64,000 nucleotides of DNA, from the NCBI GenBank assembly GCA_009995045.1, contig JAACQG010000007.1, forward strand, positions 23,849-87,848. Direction: 5' to 3'. Below, piece after piece: positions 54,271-63,537 of the stretch. The translations under genes were made by a program, and so were the position numbers. Position 1 is the stretch's first letter. Every line of letters begins with the position of its first letter. This stretch comes from Alphaproteobacteria bacterium (GTDB lineage Bacteria > Pseudomonadota > Alphaproteobacteria > Micavibrionales > Micavibrionaceae). Below the pieces are notes generated by a model. It saw only the letters and a list, made by a program, of their open reading frames with translations. It had not been told where the DNA came from and did not search any database.

Positions 54271-54858
54271 ATGAACACCCCTAGCCCCCTTAACGTCTCG
54301 CAAACAGACTCTCAACGCATCTTTGTCGGGTTGGGATGGGATCCTAATGATTCCCCTACCCTTATTGATAAGGTTGGCGCGTTGATTGGGCGGCGGGAAT
54401 CGCATCATGACCTTGACCTTGCGTGTTATTACTTCAATCAGGATGGCGCGTGTTTGGGCTATATCAGCGCAGATGTGGCGCATGCAACAAATGCGAGCGG
54501 CAGCATCTATCACAGCGGTGACAGCATTGAGGGGGTTGGCGATGGCGATGATGAGCAAATCTCGGTCGAGCTCAAAAATTTACCGCCAAATGTGCATCAT
54601 TTAATCTTTAAAGCCTCCATAAAAAGCGGTCATCATTTTGGTGAAGTTGCGATGCCTGAGATTCGTTTATGTGATGGATATACCGAGCGTGTGTTTTTGG
54701 ATAAAAGCCTGGAAGATGGTGGGCAGCATAACGGATATATCTTCGCCCGCGTTTTTCGCGGCGGTGGCGATGGTGAATGGATGTTGGAAGATATCGGTGT
54801 ATTCAGCGAGCATGTCAGCGCTCAGGCATGGGCAGATACCCTTGCGCAATATCTCTAA
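54271..54858 (+). CDS. TerD-family stress protein
   Basis: 195 residues. Matches the TerD/TerE calcium-binding stress family: VGLGWDPNDS, DLDLACYYFNQDGACLG, the calcium loop DGDDEQISVELKNLPP, EIRLCDGYT and the C-terminal GEWMLEDIGVF. TerD proteins are usually in ter operons with TerB/C and PspA-like partners; here a single copy ends the gat gene group, without other ter genes in view. Role probably in envelope or metal stress. Confidence 0.85.
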   Translation: MNTPSPLNVSQTDSQRIFVGLGWDPNDSPTLIDKVGALIGRRESHHDLDLACYYFNQDGACLGYISADVAHATNASGSIYHSGDSIEGVGDGDDEQISVELKNLPPNVHHLIFKASIKSGHHFGEVAMPEIRLCDGYTERVFLDKSLEDGGQHNGYIFARVFRGGGDGEWMLEDIGVFSEHVSAQAWADTLAQYL

Positions 54859-54881
54859 ATTTTATCAATACAACGGGCAAT

Positions 54882-54911
54882 AAAAAAGCCGAGACAAGCT
54901 CGACTATTTTT
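54882..54911 (-). terminator. Terminator between the TerD gene and tRNA-Ser
   Basis: AAAAAAGCCGAG (54882–54893) with CTCGACT (54899–54905), one mismatch, and T-rich sequence on both strands. It can end the tRNA transcript (−) and probably the gat operon (+). Confidence 0.55.
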
Positions 54912-54917
54912 ATGAAA

Positions 54918-55010
54918 TGGCGGACACGGAGGGATTCGAACCCTCGATAGAGCTATTAACCCTATACTCCCTTAGCAGGGGAGCGCCTTCAGCCACTCGG
55001 CCACGTATCC
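54918..55010 (-). tRNA. tRNA-Ser (anticodon GCU)
   Basis: 93 bases including an encoded CCA (54918–54920). Acceptor stem GGATACG with CGTGTCC, D-arm GGCCGAGTGGCTGAAGGC, anticodon stem CTCCC/GGGAG with loop CTGCTAA (anticodon GCT at DNA level), a long serine-type variable arm, and T-arm GGTTCGAATCC. Reads AGC and AGU codons. Serine identity is supported by the long variable arm. Confidence 0.95.
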
Positions 55011-55063
55011 TTGTTTCATTTCAGGGCGCCATTAGCGGTGACCCTGTATCAAAACTAAACAAT

Positions 55064-55092
55064 CTGATAGCAGATAAAATTTTCAGGATCAA
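55064..55092 (-). promoter_or_regulatory. Candidate tRNA-Ser promoter
   Basis: On the − strand TTGATC (55092–55087), a 17-base spacer and TATCAG (55069–55064), about 50 bases before the mature tRNA 5' end. The rest of 55011–55210 shows nothing else recognisable. Confidence 0.4.
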
Positions 55093-55210
55093 CGCCTTAT
55101 AGAGGATTGTGTCCTTTTTGATGAAAAAACATGACAATGCTTGAATTCTTTTTCAAATCGCTGTCTGCTGAGTATATTGATTTGCAATTCATTGTTTAAG
55201 GATTAGACGC

Positions 55211-56653
55211 ATGGCGGACACGATATTTAACTTTCCCAAGACCTTTTTATCCAAGGCGCGGGATACGAGCATTTCGCTGATCCTGTTGAAGGATGGCGAC
55301 TATAAAGCGTGGCTTAAGGGCTTGGGGAAAGAGGATAAGGCACGGGCGCAGGCAATTGGATTTAGTGCGGGGAGCGGCGCGTATGTTGCATATGGCGCGA
55401 AGGGAGATGTTAAAGAGGTTATCCTTGGTGTGAAAGACGAGATTGATCTTTATGATGCGGCGCGGGCGGCGGATGCTTTGCGCGGCGCGCTTGGTAAGGA
55501 TATTTTTAAAAGCGCGAGTTTTGACATTAAAAGTGATGCGCTTAAGCCGCGTGAGATTGAGCAGGCATTGATTGGATTCGCGCTTTCGAATTATGTGTTT
55601 GATACATATAAAGAATCGTCAAAAGCGCAGATCGCCCTCATTTGGCCGCCCAAGGTGGATAAGAAATGGGTTCAAGCCTATAGCGAGGCGGCGTTTACCG
55701 CGCGTAATTTGATCAATATTCCCGCCAATGATATGGGCCCCGATGAGATGGAAGCGGCGGCCAAGTATATTGCGGAAAAAGGCAACGCGACATTTAAGGT
55801 GATTAAAGGTGCGAAGTTGGAAAAAGAATTCCCGCTTGTTCATACCGTTGGCAAGGCAAGCCCACGCAGCCCACGTCTGATTGAATTTACGTGGCAGCGT
55901 TCGGGGGGTAAGGCGGATGCGCCGAAGCTCACCATTGTTGGTAAGGGCGTTGTGTTTGACACGGGGGGGCTTGATATTAAGCCGTCGCAATATATGCGCC
56001 TGATGAAAAAGGATATGGGCGGTGGAGCGCATGCTTTGGCGCTCGCGAAAATGGTGATGGATTTGAAATTGCCGGTAAATCTTCGTGTGCTTGTGCCATG
56101 TGTTGAGAACGCGGTTGGGGGTGCGTCGTTCCGTCCCGGTGATATTATTACGTCGCGTAAGGGTTTGACGGTAGAAAACACCAATACAGATGCGGAAGGA
56201 CGCCTTATCTTGGCGGATGCGCTGACATATGCGAGTGAAGAAAATCCCGATTTGATCATAGATTTTGCGACATTGACGGGATCGGCGCGGGCGGCGCTTG
56301 GGCCGGACATTCCGGCAATGTTTTCCAATAGCGATAAAGTCGCCCAGAGCTTACAATCTTTTTCCATGAAAGAAGATGATCCGTTGTGGCAGATGCCGTT
56401 ATGGGCGGCGTATAATAAAACCATTGAACCGTCAGACGCGGATCTTCACAATTCGGCCAGTGTGCCGGGTGATTTGATTTATTCCGCGTTGTTCCTTCAG
56501 CGTTTCTTGGTTGAAACGAAGAAAAAAGCGCCCGATTGGATTCATCTTGATTTGTTTGCGTGGGATTCCTCGGGGCGTCCAGGGCGTGCACAGGGGGGAA
56601 CCGATATGGGTTTGCGTGCGTTATATAATTATCTGGAGGAACGTTATGGGTAA
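55211..56653 (+). CDS. pepA: Leucyl aminopeptidase (M17)
   Basis: 480 residues, two-zinc cytoplasmic aminopeptidase. The M17 core is clear: VGKGVVFDTGGLDIKPS, MKKDMGGGAHALA (metal-binding Lys/Asp), and the NTDAEGRLILADAL signature with catalytic Arg. The N-terminal domain is diverged. Its 3' end overlaps the next gene by eight bases; the ribosome binding site GGAGGA of that gene lies within pepA. Confidence 0.93.
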   Translation: MADTIFNFPKTFLSKARDTSISLILLKDGDYKAWLKGLGKEDKARAQAIGFSAGSGAYVAYGAKGDVKEVILGVKDEIDLYDAARAADALRGALGKDIFKSASFDIKSDALKPREIEQALIGFALSNYVFDTYKESSKAQIALIWPPKVDKKWVQAYSEAAFTARNLINIPANDMGPDEMEAAAKYIAEKGNATFKVIKGAKLEKEFPLVHTVGKASPRSPRLIEFTWQRSGGKADAPKLTIVGKGVVFDTGGLDIKPSQYMRLMKKDMGGGAHALALAKMVMDLKLPVNLRVLVPCVENAVGGASFRPGDIITSRKGLTVENTNTDAEGRLILADALTYASEENPDLIIDFATLTGSARAALGPDIPAMFSNSDKVAQSLQSFSMKEDDPLWQMPLWAAYNKTIEPSDADLHNSASVPGDLIYSALFLQRFLVETKKKAPDWIHLDLFAWDSSGRPGRAQGGTDMGLRALYNYLEERYG

Positions 56654-57407
56654 AAAATATCAAGTATTGGCCGATTCTGTTGTGATGACAGCAACGCCGG
56701 AAATGATCGCCGAAGCAACGAATGAGCTGCTTTACGGTGAACAGGTTGAGGTGATCGGCCAAGATGATGAAGAATGGGTGCAATGCCGTAGCCTTCGTGA
56801 TGAGTATGAAGGATATGTGCCACGCGGGGAAATGGATGATGAAATTACGGATGCGACGCATAAAATCGCGGGTATTCGCGGTTTTGCGTATACTGAGGCG
56901 GATTATAAATCCCCGCCTGTACGCTCCTTGTCATTTGGCTCACCGCTGAGCGTCTTCATGGAAGAAAATGGATATGCGTTGCTCTCACAGGGCGGATGGA
57001 TTCCGATGCAGCAGATTCGCCAAATCCACGCATACAGCCCCGACATCGCGGCAACGGCTGAAAAATTTTTGGGTGTTCCATATTTATGGGGTGGGCGTAC
57101 GTCTATTGGGCTTGATTGTTCCGCGCTTGTTCAGCTCTGTTTGTTAGAGGCGGGAATTCCTTGCCCGCGTGACACCAAGGATCAGATCGAAAGCGTTGGT
57201 GAAACAATTGAGTTTGGTGATACCATTGCTTATGGCGCACTCCAACGCGGCGATCTTGTGTTTTTTGATGGGCATGTCGGCATTATGATGGATGATAAGA
57301 AAATCATTAACGCAACCGCGCGCAAGATGCATGTTGTTATTGAGAGCCTAGACGAGCTTAGCGCGACATATGGCGGAATATTGGGCGTACGACGTGTGAG
57401 CGCCTAG
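56646..57407 (+). CDS. NlpC/P60 cell-wall hydrolase with SH3 domains
   Basis: 253 residues from ATG 56646, preceded by GGAGGA. Two SH3-like segments (about 10–60 and 75–125) then an NlpC/P60 cysteine peptidase: C158 in IGLDCSALVQLCL, H210 in GDLVFFDGHVGIM, and a following polar residue region KIINATARK. Such enzymes cut the gamma-D-glutamyl–diaminopimelate bond in peptidoglycan peptides. No signal peptide, so it likely works on muropeptides in the cytoplasm; pairing with pepA suggests peptide recycling. Confidence 0.9.
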   Translation: MGKKYQVLADSVVMTATPEMIAEATNELLYGEQVEVIGQDDEEWVQCRSLRDEYEGYVPRGEMDDEITDATHKIAGIRGFAYTEADYKSPPVRSLSFGSPLSVFMEENGYALLSQGGWIPMQQIRQIHAYSPDIAATAEKFLGVPYLWGGRTSIGLDCSALVQLCLLEAGIPCPRDTKDQIESVGETIEFGDTIAYGALQRGDLVFFDGHVGIMMDDKKIINATARKMHVVIESLDELSATYGGILGVRRVSA

Positions 57408-57440
57408 GATATAGGCTTACACATATGCGTCATGCGCCTT

Positions 57441-58133
57441 TTATTCGCCCGGAATGATTGGCGTTGGGCCATTGCTTGCCGCGGGGTTTAGATCGCTAGC
57501 GTAGGCATCGACGACTGATTGCAAATCGCCTTTGTCAGATGAATAACCTTCGCCTTCACTAAATGCATTTGATTGTGACGATGACGATGATGACGGTGCT
57601 GAAGACGCTGTTTCATCGCGGCGCACGAATGTTGTTGGCATTTTATTGTATTTATCCGAATTCATGCGTGGTTGCGATGGACGAAACTCCTCGAGGTCGT
57701 ATGTCTCTGGCTGGCGGACATCCGGGTTGTTTTGATCGGGGATCAATGCGGGGCCTTCCGGCATACCGATAAAGCTAATCTCGACGACATCAGGATAGGT
57801 GAATAATGCGCCCGAAGCGTAATCCCATGCGAGGCCGACGCCCGCGGTTGCAACGTTACCAACAGCTTTGTCGGAATATGATGGTTCAATCACCACTTTC
57901 TTACGGCGATTGCCAGGCGCAAGACAGTCAATGATCAAATCGTTTTTGGTGCGGAAGATGCTGGTCGCTTGTGGGGGGTGTACGCGATATTTCACGTTAT
58001 CAACGAACATGTAACACACCGCGTTTTTCGCGCCGGGTGTGCGGAGAGTGATTTCCTGAACGGAGGTATCAGTTGCGTAGGCACAGGCCGATAAAACTGC
58101 GAGTGTTGCGAGGGGAAGAATTTTTTTATGCAT
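57441..58133 (-). CDS. Lipoprotein of unknown function
   Basis: 230 residues. Lipoprotein signal with lipobox LSAC (C17). Mature part has a small beta-rich domain (AVCYMFVDNVKYRVHPPQ, IIDCLAPGNRRKKVVIEPS) and a glycine-rich hydrophobic stretch (VGNVATAGVGLAWDYASGALF), then a Ser-rich, disordered C-terminal 90 residues (ASSAPSSSSSSQSNAF). The pattern recalls PEGA-type lipoproteins, not proven. Convergent with the NlpC/P60 gene and 106 bases downstream of clpB. Confidence 0.75.
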   Translation of the reverse strand: MHKKILPLATLAVLSACAYATDTSVQEITLRTPGAKNAVCYMFVDNVKYRVHPPQATSIFRTKNDLIIDCLAPGNRRKKVVIEPSYSDKAVGNVATAGVGLAWDYASGALFTYPDVVEISFIGMPEGPALIPDQNNPDVRQPETYDLEEFRPSQPRMNSDKYNKMPTTFVRRDETASSAPSSSSSSQSNAFSEGEGYSSDKGDLQSVVDAYASDLNPAASNGPTPIIPGE

Positions 58134-58239
58134 GAGGCGATTTCCGATATGGAATGAATATTACCCCACCACAATATCCCAAAACGCGGTGTGGCGCAAT
58201 CATGTGCGTGCAATCGTTTTTATACGACTTTATTCTCTT

Positions 58240-60855
58240 TTATTCGGCGGCTTGTTGTTTTTGTGCATTGGTCGTTTTAAACGCCAACTCGCCGCCTTTG
58301 ATGGATACGCTGACGGTTGAACCATCGGTGACATCACCCTGCAGCATCAATTCTGCCAATTTGTTTTGCAGATGCGTTTGGATCACACGTTTAAGCGGAC
58401 GCGCGCCATAGGCGGGATCATAGCCCTTATCAGCAATCCAGACTTTCGCATCCTCATTGATGTCCAATTTGATATGGCGATCCTCAAGCAGCTTGTGCAG
58501 GTAATTGAGCTGGATATCGACAATGCCGGTCATCAGCTTTCTATCTAGGCGTTTGAAGAGGAGGATATCGTCAATGCGGTTTAGAAATTCCGGGCGGAAG
58601 GCGGCGCGCACTGTGGTCATGACGTCATCACGGACCTCTTCCACATCCGCGCCGTCTTTTTGATTGACCAGAAATTCTGAACCGAGGTTAGATGTCATGA
58701 TGAGCAAGGTGTTGCTGAAATCAACTGTACGCCCCTGCCCGTCGGTTAAGCGACCATCATCAAGCACCTGAAGCAGGATGTTGAAGACATCTGGGTGGGC
58801 TTTTTCGATTTCGTCGAAAAGCACGACTTGGTATGGGCGGCGGCGAACGGATTCGGTTAATGCACCGCCTTCTTCATACCCAACATAGCCCGGAGGTGCG
58901 CCGATGAGGCGGGCGACGGAATGTTTTTCCATGTATTCGGACATATCCATGCGCAAGATTGCCTGATCGTCATCGAAGAGGAATTCGGCCAAGGCTTTGG
59001 TTAATTCCGTTTTTCCGACCCCTGTAGGCCCTAAGAACAAAAACGAACCCATTGGGCGGCGAGAATCTTGCAGCCCTGCTCTGGCGCGTCTGATGGCATT
59101 TGAGACAGCTTTGAGGGCCTCGTCTTGGCCGACCACACGGCGGGAGAGATTTTCTTCCATTTTCAAGAGCTTATCACGCTCACCTTCAAGCATTTTATCA
59201 ACGGGAATCCCTGTCCATTTGCTGACGATGCCGGCGATGTCATTATCGGTGACTTCTTCGTTGATGAGGCTGGAGGTGGTTGTGGTGTCGTCATGCTGCG
59301 CGGCTTGGGCGAGCTTTTCTTGCATCTCTGGGATTTTGCCGTATTTCAGCTCACTGGCGCGGCTCCAATTGCCTTCACGCTCAGCCTGCTCTAGCTCTAT
59401 GCGGGCTTTGTCGAGTTGTTCGGTGTATTTTTGGCCTGCGTTGAGCTTTTCTTTTTCAATGCTCCACTGGCTGGTGAGGTCGGCGGATTTTGATTCGAGG
59501 TCGGATAATTCCTCTTCAAGCTTGGATAGGCGCTCTTTCGAAGCTTTGTCTTTTTCTTTCTTTAAGGCTTCGCGTTCGATTTTTAGCTGTATGATGCGGC
59601 GGTCTAGCTCGTCCACCTCTTCGGGTTTTGAATCGACCTGCATGCGGATGCGGCTGGCGGCTTCATCGACCAAATCGATGGCTTTATCGGGCAAGAAACG
59701 ATCCGTGATGTAGCGATTCGATAATGTTGCGGCGGCGACAATGGCGTTATCGGTGATGCGTACACCATGATGCAGTTCGTATTTTTCCTTAAGGCCGCGC
59801 AGGATTGAAACGGTATCGCTGACGGTTGGTTCCGATACAAATACGGGTTGGAAACGGCGGGCGAGCGCGGCGTCTTTTTCGACATGTTGGCGGTATTCAT
59901 TGAGGGTGGTTGCACCGACCATATGAAGTTCTCCGCGTGCAAGAGCGGGTTTTAGCATGTTTCCGGCATCCATGGAGCCTTCGGTTTTTCCTGCGCCGAC
60001 GAGGGTGTGAAGTTCATCGAGGAAGAGAACGATACCACCATGGGCGGATTTGACCTCATCCAGCACAGCTTTCAAGCGCTCTTCGAAGTCGCCGCGATAT
60101 TTTGCACCCGCAAGAAGCGCGCCGAGATCGAGCGACATGAGGCGCTTGTTCTTAAGGCTTTCAGGGACGTCGCCATTGACGATGCGTTGGGCAAGCCCTT
60201 CGGCGATGGCGGTTTTACCAACGCCAGGTTCACCGATGAGGACAGGGTTGTTTTTTGTGCGGCGTGAGAGCACCTGAATTGTGCGGCGAATTTCTTCGTC
60301 GCGGCCAATGATCGGGTCAATCTTACCATCTTCTGCGGCCTTGGTGAGGTCGTGTGCGTATTTCGACAGCGCTTCAAACTGGTCTTCGGCGTTTGCGCTA
60401 TCGGCTGTGCGCCCTTTACGGATATCGTTGATGGCGTGATTGATGTTTGTGTCTGTGATTTTTGCCGCCTCGAGATAGCCACCGAGATCGGTTTTTTTGG
60501 CCATGAGCATGGCTTGGAAAATGCGTTCCAAAGTGACGAACTTGTCACCGCTTTTTTCTGCTAAAATCAATGCGTTATCAATAATCTTTGATAAATCACC
60601 CGAGATACGCAATTGCCCGGAACCGGGGCCGGAAACCGCGGGCAGTTTGGCGAGGGCGGTATCTATTGATTTTTGGAGTTTTACAATGTCGGCGTCTGTG
60701 GTTTTGATCAGTTTTTTGATCAAACCATCGGGATCATCAATCATCGTTTTGAGCAGATGCTCTGGCTCAAGGGATTGATGGTCGCTCCTTAACGCTAGGG
60801 TTTGGGCGGCCTGAAGGGCGGATTTGGATTTTTCTGTCAGCTTATCAAAGTTCAT
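58240..60855 (-). CDS. clpB: Disaggregase chaperone ClpB
   Basis: 871 residues starting at [18 protein letters not shown]. Hexameric AAA+ machine that rescues aggregated proteins with DnaK. Domains: N-terminal Clp_N repeats (1–150), NBD1 with [15 protein letters not shown] and [10 protein letters not shown], the long coiled-coil middle domain (about 405–530) that separates ClpB from ClpA, and NBD2 with [16 protein letters not shown] and the C-terminal [10 protein letters not shown]. No ribosome binding site is visible; a promoter TTGACC–16 bases–TATGAT on the − strand (60890–60863) would start the RNA right at the ATG. Confidence 0.95.
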   Translation of the reverse strand: MNFDKLTEKSKSALQAAQTLALRSDHQSLEPEHLLKTMIDDPDGLIKKLIKTTDADIVKLQKSIDTALAKLPAVSGPGSGQLRISGDLSKIIDNALILAEKSGDKFVTLERIFQAMLMAKKTDLGGYLEAAKITDTNINHAINDIRKGRTADSANAEDQFEALSKYAHDLTKAAEDGKIDPIIGRDEEIRRTIQVLSRRTKNNPVLIGEPGVGKTAIAEGLAQRIVNGDVPESLKNKRLMSLDLGALLAGAKYRGDFEERLKAVLDEVKSAHGGIVLFLDELHTLVGAGKTEGSMDAGNMLKPALARGELHMVGATTLNEYRQHVEKDAALARRFQPVFVSEPTVSDTVSILRGLKEKYELHHGVRITDNAIVAAATLSNRYITDRFLPDKAIDLVDEAASRIRMQVDSKPEEVDELDRRIIQLKIEREALKKEKDKASKERLSKLEEELSDLESKSADLTSQWSIEKEKLNAGQKYTEQLDKARIELEQAEREGNWSRASELKYGKIPEMQEKLAQAAQHDDTTTTSSLINEEVTDNDIAGIVSKWTGIPVDKMLEGERDKLLKMEENLSRRVVGQDEALKAVSNAIRRARAGLQDSRRPMGSFLFLGPTGVGKTELTKALAEFLFDDDQAILRMDMSEYMEKHSVARLIGAPPGYVGYEEGGALTESVRRRPYQVVLFDEIEKAHPDVFNILLQVLDDGRLTDGQGRTVDFSNTLLIMTSNLGSEFLVNQKDGADVEEVRDDVMTTVRAAFRPEFLNRIDDILLFKRLDRKLMTGIVDIQLNYLHKLLEDRHIKLDINEDAKVWIADKGYDPAYGARPLKRVIQTHLQNKLAELMLQGDVTDGSTVSVSIKGGELAFKTTNAQKQQAAE

Positions 60856-60892
60856 AACAATGATCATAATACGATTCATTTGCGGGTCAATT

Positions 60893-60907
60893 GATTTGAG
60901 TCAAATC
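60893..60907. promoter_or_regulatory. Palindrome upstream of clpB
   Basis: GATTTGA-G-TCAAATC, perfect 15-base palindrome immediately upstream of the candidate clpB −35. Possible operator; the classical sigma-32 or CIRCE motifs are not seen. Confidence 0.35.
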
Positions 60908-60930
60908 GCACCCGCTTAAAGTCGCGCATG

Positions 60931-60952
60931 AAAAAGGCGGTGTTAACCGCCT
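60931..60952 (-). terminator. Rho-independent terminator after the DUF4167 gene
   Basis: On the − strand AGGCGGT-TAAC-ACCGCCT followed by T (A-run 60931–60935 on +). Perfect seven-pair stem, four-base loop. It ends the DUF4167 transcript before clpB. Confidence 0.88.
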
Positions 60953-60980
60953 CATCTGGTTAGGAAATATGTGTATGTGT

Positions 60981-61391
60981 TTATGCTGTTGCTTCAGCTG
61001 TACGTTCTTTAACTTCTACTTTAGCACCATCGCCTATGATACTGGCAGGTAAGCCTAATTCAGCTTCGTCGTCGTTATTTTTAGACGCTTTATTGCCATC
61101 AGCATTTTGCTTTTCTTTTGCAGGCTCATTGGCGGTTTCTTCTTGAACCCAGCTATTGATAACACGTTGATAATGCTCAGCATGCTGTAGGTAGTTCTCA
61201 GCAAGGGTTCTATCGCCGCTAGAGGCTGCGTCCTTTGCGAGAGTTAGGTATTTCTCTGTAATTTGGTGCGCGGTGCCGCGGATACGTACATCCGGTCCAT
61301 TGCTGTCGAAGACTTGCATTTTTTGTTGGCCGCCGCGACGGTTTGAACCCGTGCGATTACGTTGTCTTCTGTTTGTTGTCCCGTGTCTCAT
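60981..61391 (-). CDS. DUF4167 family protein
   Basis: 136 residues. Alphaproteobacteria-specific family. Arg/Gly-rich start (RRQRNRTGSNRRGGQQ), then the conserved DSNGPDVRIRGTAHQI, EKYLTLAKDAASSGDR and AENYLQHAEHYQRVI; the remaining tail is variable and charged. The basic start suggests RNA or DNA binding; function unknown. It lies before prmC/prfA (on the complement) as in many relatives. Confidence 0.9.
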   Translation of the reverse strand: MRHGTTNRRQRNRTGSNRRGGQQKMQVFDSNGPDVRIRGTAHQITEKYLTLAKDAASSGDRTLAENYLQHAEHYQRVINSWVQEETANEPAKEKQNADGNKASKNNDDEAELGLPASIIGDGAKVEVKERTAEATA

Positions 61392-61631
61392 AACTCTTGA
61401 TATTCCCTCTATTTAAATAAACATACATACACGTACACCATACATGATTCACATACATATGGCTACCCCTTAAACATGGGAACAAATACTACATATTGGG
61501 CTTTTGGCTTTCGTGCCCAACCGCATATTGCGTTACTTCGTGTTGATGAAAAGACCATACCTCGGATGCAAAATTTTAAGCAACGCGGCGAATCAAAAAA
61601 AAATCATTTATCCCCACAGGAATTGATTTTT
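61392..61631. other. Gene-free region upstream of the DUF4167 gene
   Basis: 240 bases, AT-rich, with repeated CATACA/ACATAC motifs at 61427–61461. No hairpin terminator or convincing promoter was found. A 64-codon + strand frame (61476–61670) crosses the prmC 3' end and is not supported. Confidence 0.5.
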
Positions 61632-62462
61632 TTACTTTTTAAACATATCCACAGCCCGCGGATTCCCTGATAAATCGGCGTGGATCGTTCCGATGCGAAT
61701 CTCATATTTATTGCTGAGTCGCGTGATATCGTCGGCTTGATCGAATCCGATCTCAAACACGGCCAATCCATCATCATTCATCAGGCGAAAAAGATCGGAA
61801 AAAATTTCGTTATATGCATCTAATCCGTCATTTCCTCCATCCAACGCCCCCATCGGGTCGTGATTTTTGACGTTTTTTTCCAGATTCGGAATCACTTTTG
61901 ATGCGATATAGGGGGGATTCGAGATGATGAGGTCGAATGATTCATTAAGAGATTCTCCCCATTTGCCCTTTATAAATTCTGCGCGACCATCCAGCCCCAA
62001 GGCTTTTGCGTTGTTTTGTGCGGCTTTGACCGCGCCCTCGCTGATATCAACGCCGATTCCTTTGGCGGATTTAAACTCGCTTAACAGTGCAAGAAGAAGG
62101 CACCCTGATCCTGTGCCGAGATCAAGGATCGTTTTGGGGGCGGGTTTGTTTTTGTAATGCGCGAGCGCGACCTCGATCAGTGTTTCGCTGTCTGCGCGTG
62201 GATCGAGGGTGTGTTCGTCGATGGAAAATTCCAGCCCCCAAAATTCACGCTTGCCGTATATGCGTGAAAGCGGTTTGCCGCTTTGGAATTGCTCCAGATC
62301 ACGTTCAATCAGCGCCATTGCATTGTCGTCGATCAGATCATCGGGGCGGGTGATGATGTCCGCCCATGACACATCGCTGCGTTCTTTCAAGATGATGCGC
62401 GCCTCAAGATCGGAGGTTTTTTCCGACAGTAATTTATAAGTTTGATGGATGGTTTTGGGCAT
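61632..62462 (-). CDS. prmC: Release factor glutamine methyltransferase
   Basis: 276 residues from ATG 62462, one base after the prfA stop. Methylates the GGQ glutamine of RF1 and RF2 with SAM. N-terminal helical domain with GKREFWGLEFSID, SAM motif ILDLGTGSGCLLLAL, GVDISEGAVKAA, and the substrate-Gln motif LIISNPPYIA. Paired with its substrate gene prfA as in most bacteria. Confidence 0.94.
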   Translation of the reverse strand: MPKTIHQTYKLLSEKTSDLEARIILKERSDVSWADIITRPDDLIDDNAMALIERDLEQFQSGKPLSRIYGKREFWGLEFSIDEHTLDPRADSETLIEVALAHYKNKPAPKTILDLGTGSGCLLLALLSEFKSAKGIGVDISEGAVKAAQNNAKALGLDGRAEFIKGKWGESLNESFDLIISNPPYIASKVIPNLEKNVKNHDPMGALDGGNDGLDAYNEIFSDLFRLMNDDGLAVFEIGFDQADDITRLSNKYEIRIGTIHADLSGNPRAVDMFKK

Positions 62463-62463
62463 T

Positions 62464-63528
62464 TTAGCTAAAATCAGCGAGGGCGGCGGCATGATCTTCG
62501 GCGATGCAGGCTTCGATGATTTCGTTGAGCTCTTCGCCGCTCAGCACCTCGTTAAGGCGGTGGAGCGTCAGGTTAATACGGTGATCTGTAACACGCCCTT
62601 GCGGGAAATTATACGTGCGTATGCGTTCGGAGCGATCACCAGAGCCGACCTGAGATTTACGGTCTTCGGCGCGTTCATCGGCTAATTTTTGGCGGCGTTG
62701 TTCGTAAATGCGCGAGGCCAGAACCTTCATCGCTTTGGCTCTGTTTTTGTGTTGGCTGCGCTCTTCTTGCATTTCGACGACGGTTCCCGTGGGGATGTGG
62801 ACGATGCGCACGGCGGAGTCGGTGGTGTTGACGTGCTGTCCCCCTGCCCCTTGGGAGCGATAGGTATCAATGCGCAGATCTTTGTCCTGAATATCCACAT
62901 CGGCTTCCTCGGCTTCTGGCAGGACGGCGACGGTTGCGGCCGAAGTGTGGATGCGCCCTTGGCTTTCGGTTTTGGGGACGCGTTGAACGCGGTGCGTGCC
63001 GGATTCGTATTTGAGGCGTTGGAACACATTGCGCCCCGTGACTTCGCAGATAATCTCTTTATAGCCGCCGATATCGCTTTCGGAGGCTTCAACCACGTCG
63101 AATTTCCATCCTTGTGTTGCGGCGTATCCTTTGAACATGCCAAAGAGGTCGGCGGCGAAAAGCGCGGCTTCATCCCCGCCTGTTCCTGCGCGGATTTCGA
63201 GGATGGCGTTTTTAGCGTCGTCTTCATCTTTTGGGATGAGGGACATTTTAATTTTATATTCTAATTTAGGAAGCTTTGCTTCAATCGCGCGAAGTTCTTC
63301 GGCGGCGATATCCTTCATTTCAGGATCAGAAAGCATTTCTTTGAGGTCTTGTTTTTCAGCATTCGCGCTCGCGAGCTCTTCAATGGCCTCGACTACGGGC
63401 GAAAGCTCGGCGTATTCCATGGAGAGTTTTGTGAACTCTTCGCCGGACAAGCCCGTTTGTGACATGAGGTTGGCTAACTCTTCATGGCGGCCTTTGATCG
63501 ACTGTAGTTTTTCTTGAAATCCTGACAT
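62464..63528 (-). CDS. prfA: Peptide chain release factor 1
   Basis: 354 residues. Reads UAA and UAG. Stop-codon motif region [15 protein letters not shown] (PxT-type motif with Lys in the middle where Ala or Val is more usual), catalytic GGQ at 229–231 in [14 protein letters not shown], and [18 protein letters not shown] at the C-terminal part. Normal length. Followed by prmC; preceded by the RodZ-like gene nine bases upstream. Confidence 0.96.
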   Translation of the reverse strand: MSGFQEKLQSIKGRHEELANLMSQTGLSGEEFTKLSMEYAELSPVVEAIEELASANAEKQDLKEMLSDPEMKDIAAEELRAIEAKLPKLEYKIKMSLIPKDEDDAKNAILEIRAGTGGDEAALFAADLFGMFKGYAATQGWKFDVVEASESDIGGYKEIICEVTGRNVFQRLKYESGTHRVQRVPKTESQGRIHTSAATVAVLPEAEEADVDIQDKDLRIDTYRSQGAGGQHVNTTDSAVRIVHIPTGTVVEMQEERSQHKNRAKAMKVLASRIYEQRRQKLADERAEDRKSQVGSGDRSERIRTYNFPQGRVTDHRINLTLHRLNEVLSGEELNEIIEACIAEDHAAALADFS

Positions 63529-63537
63529 TTAGCGAAG

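Noticed and set aside
61476-61670. Small + strand gene of 64 codons
   Set aside because: It crosses the prmC 3' end on the opposite strand, has no ribosome binding site and no recognisable sequence.
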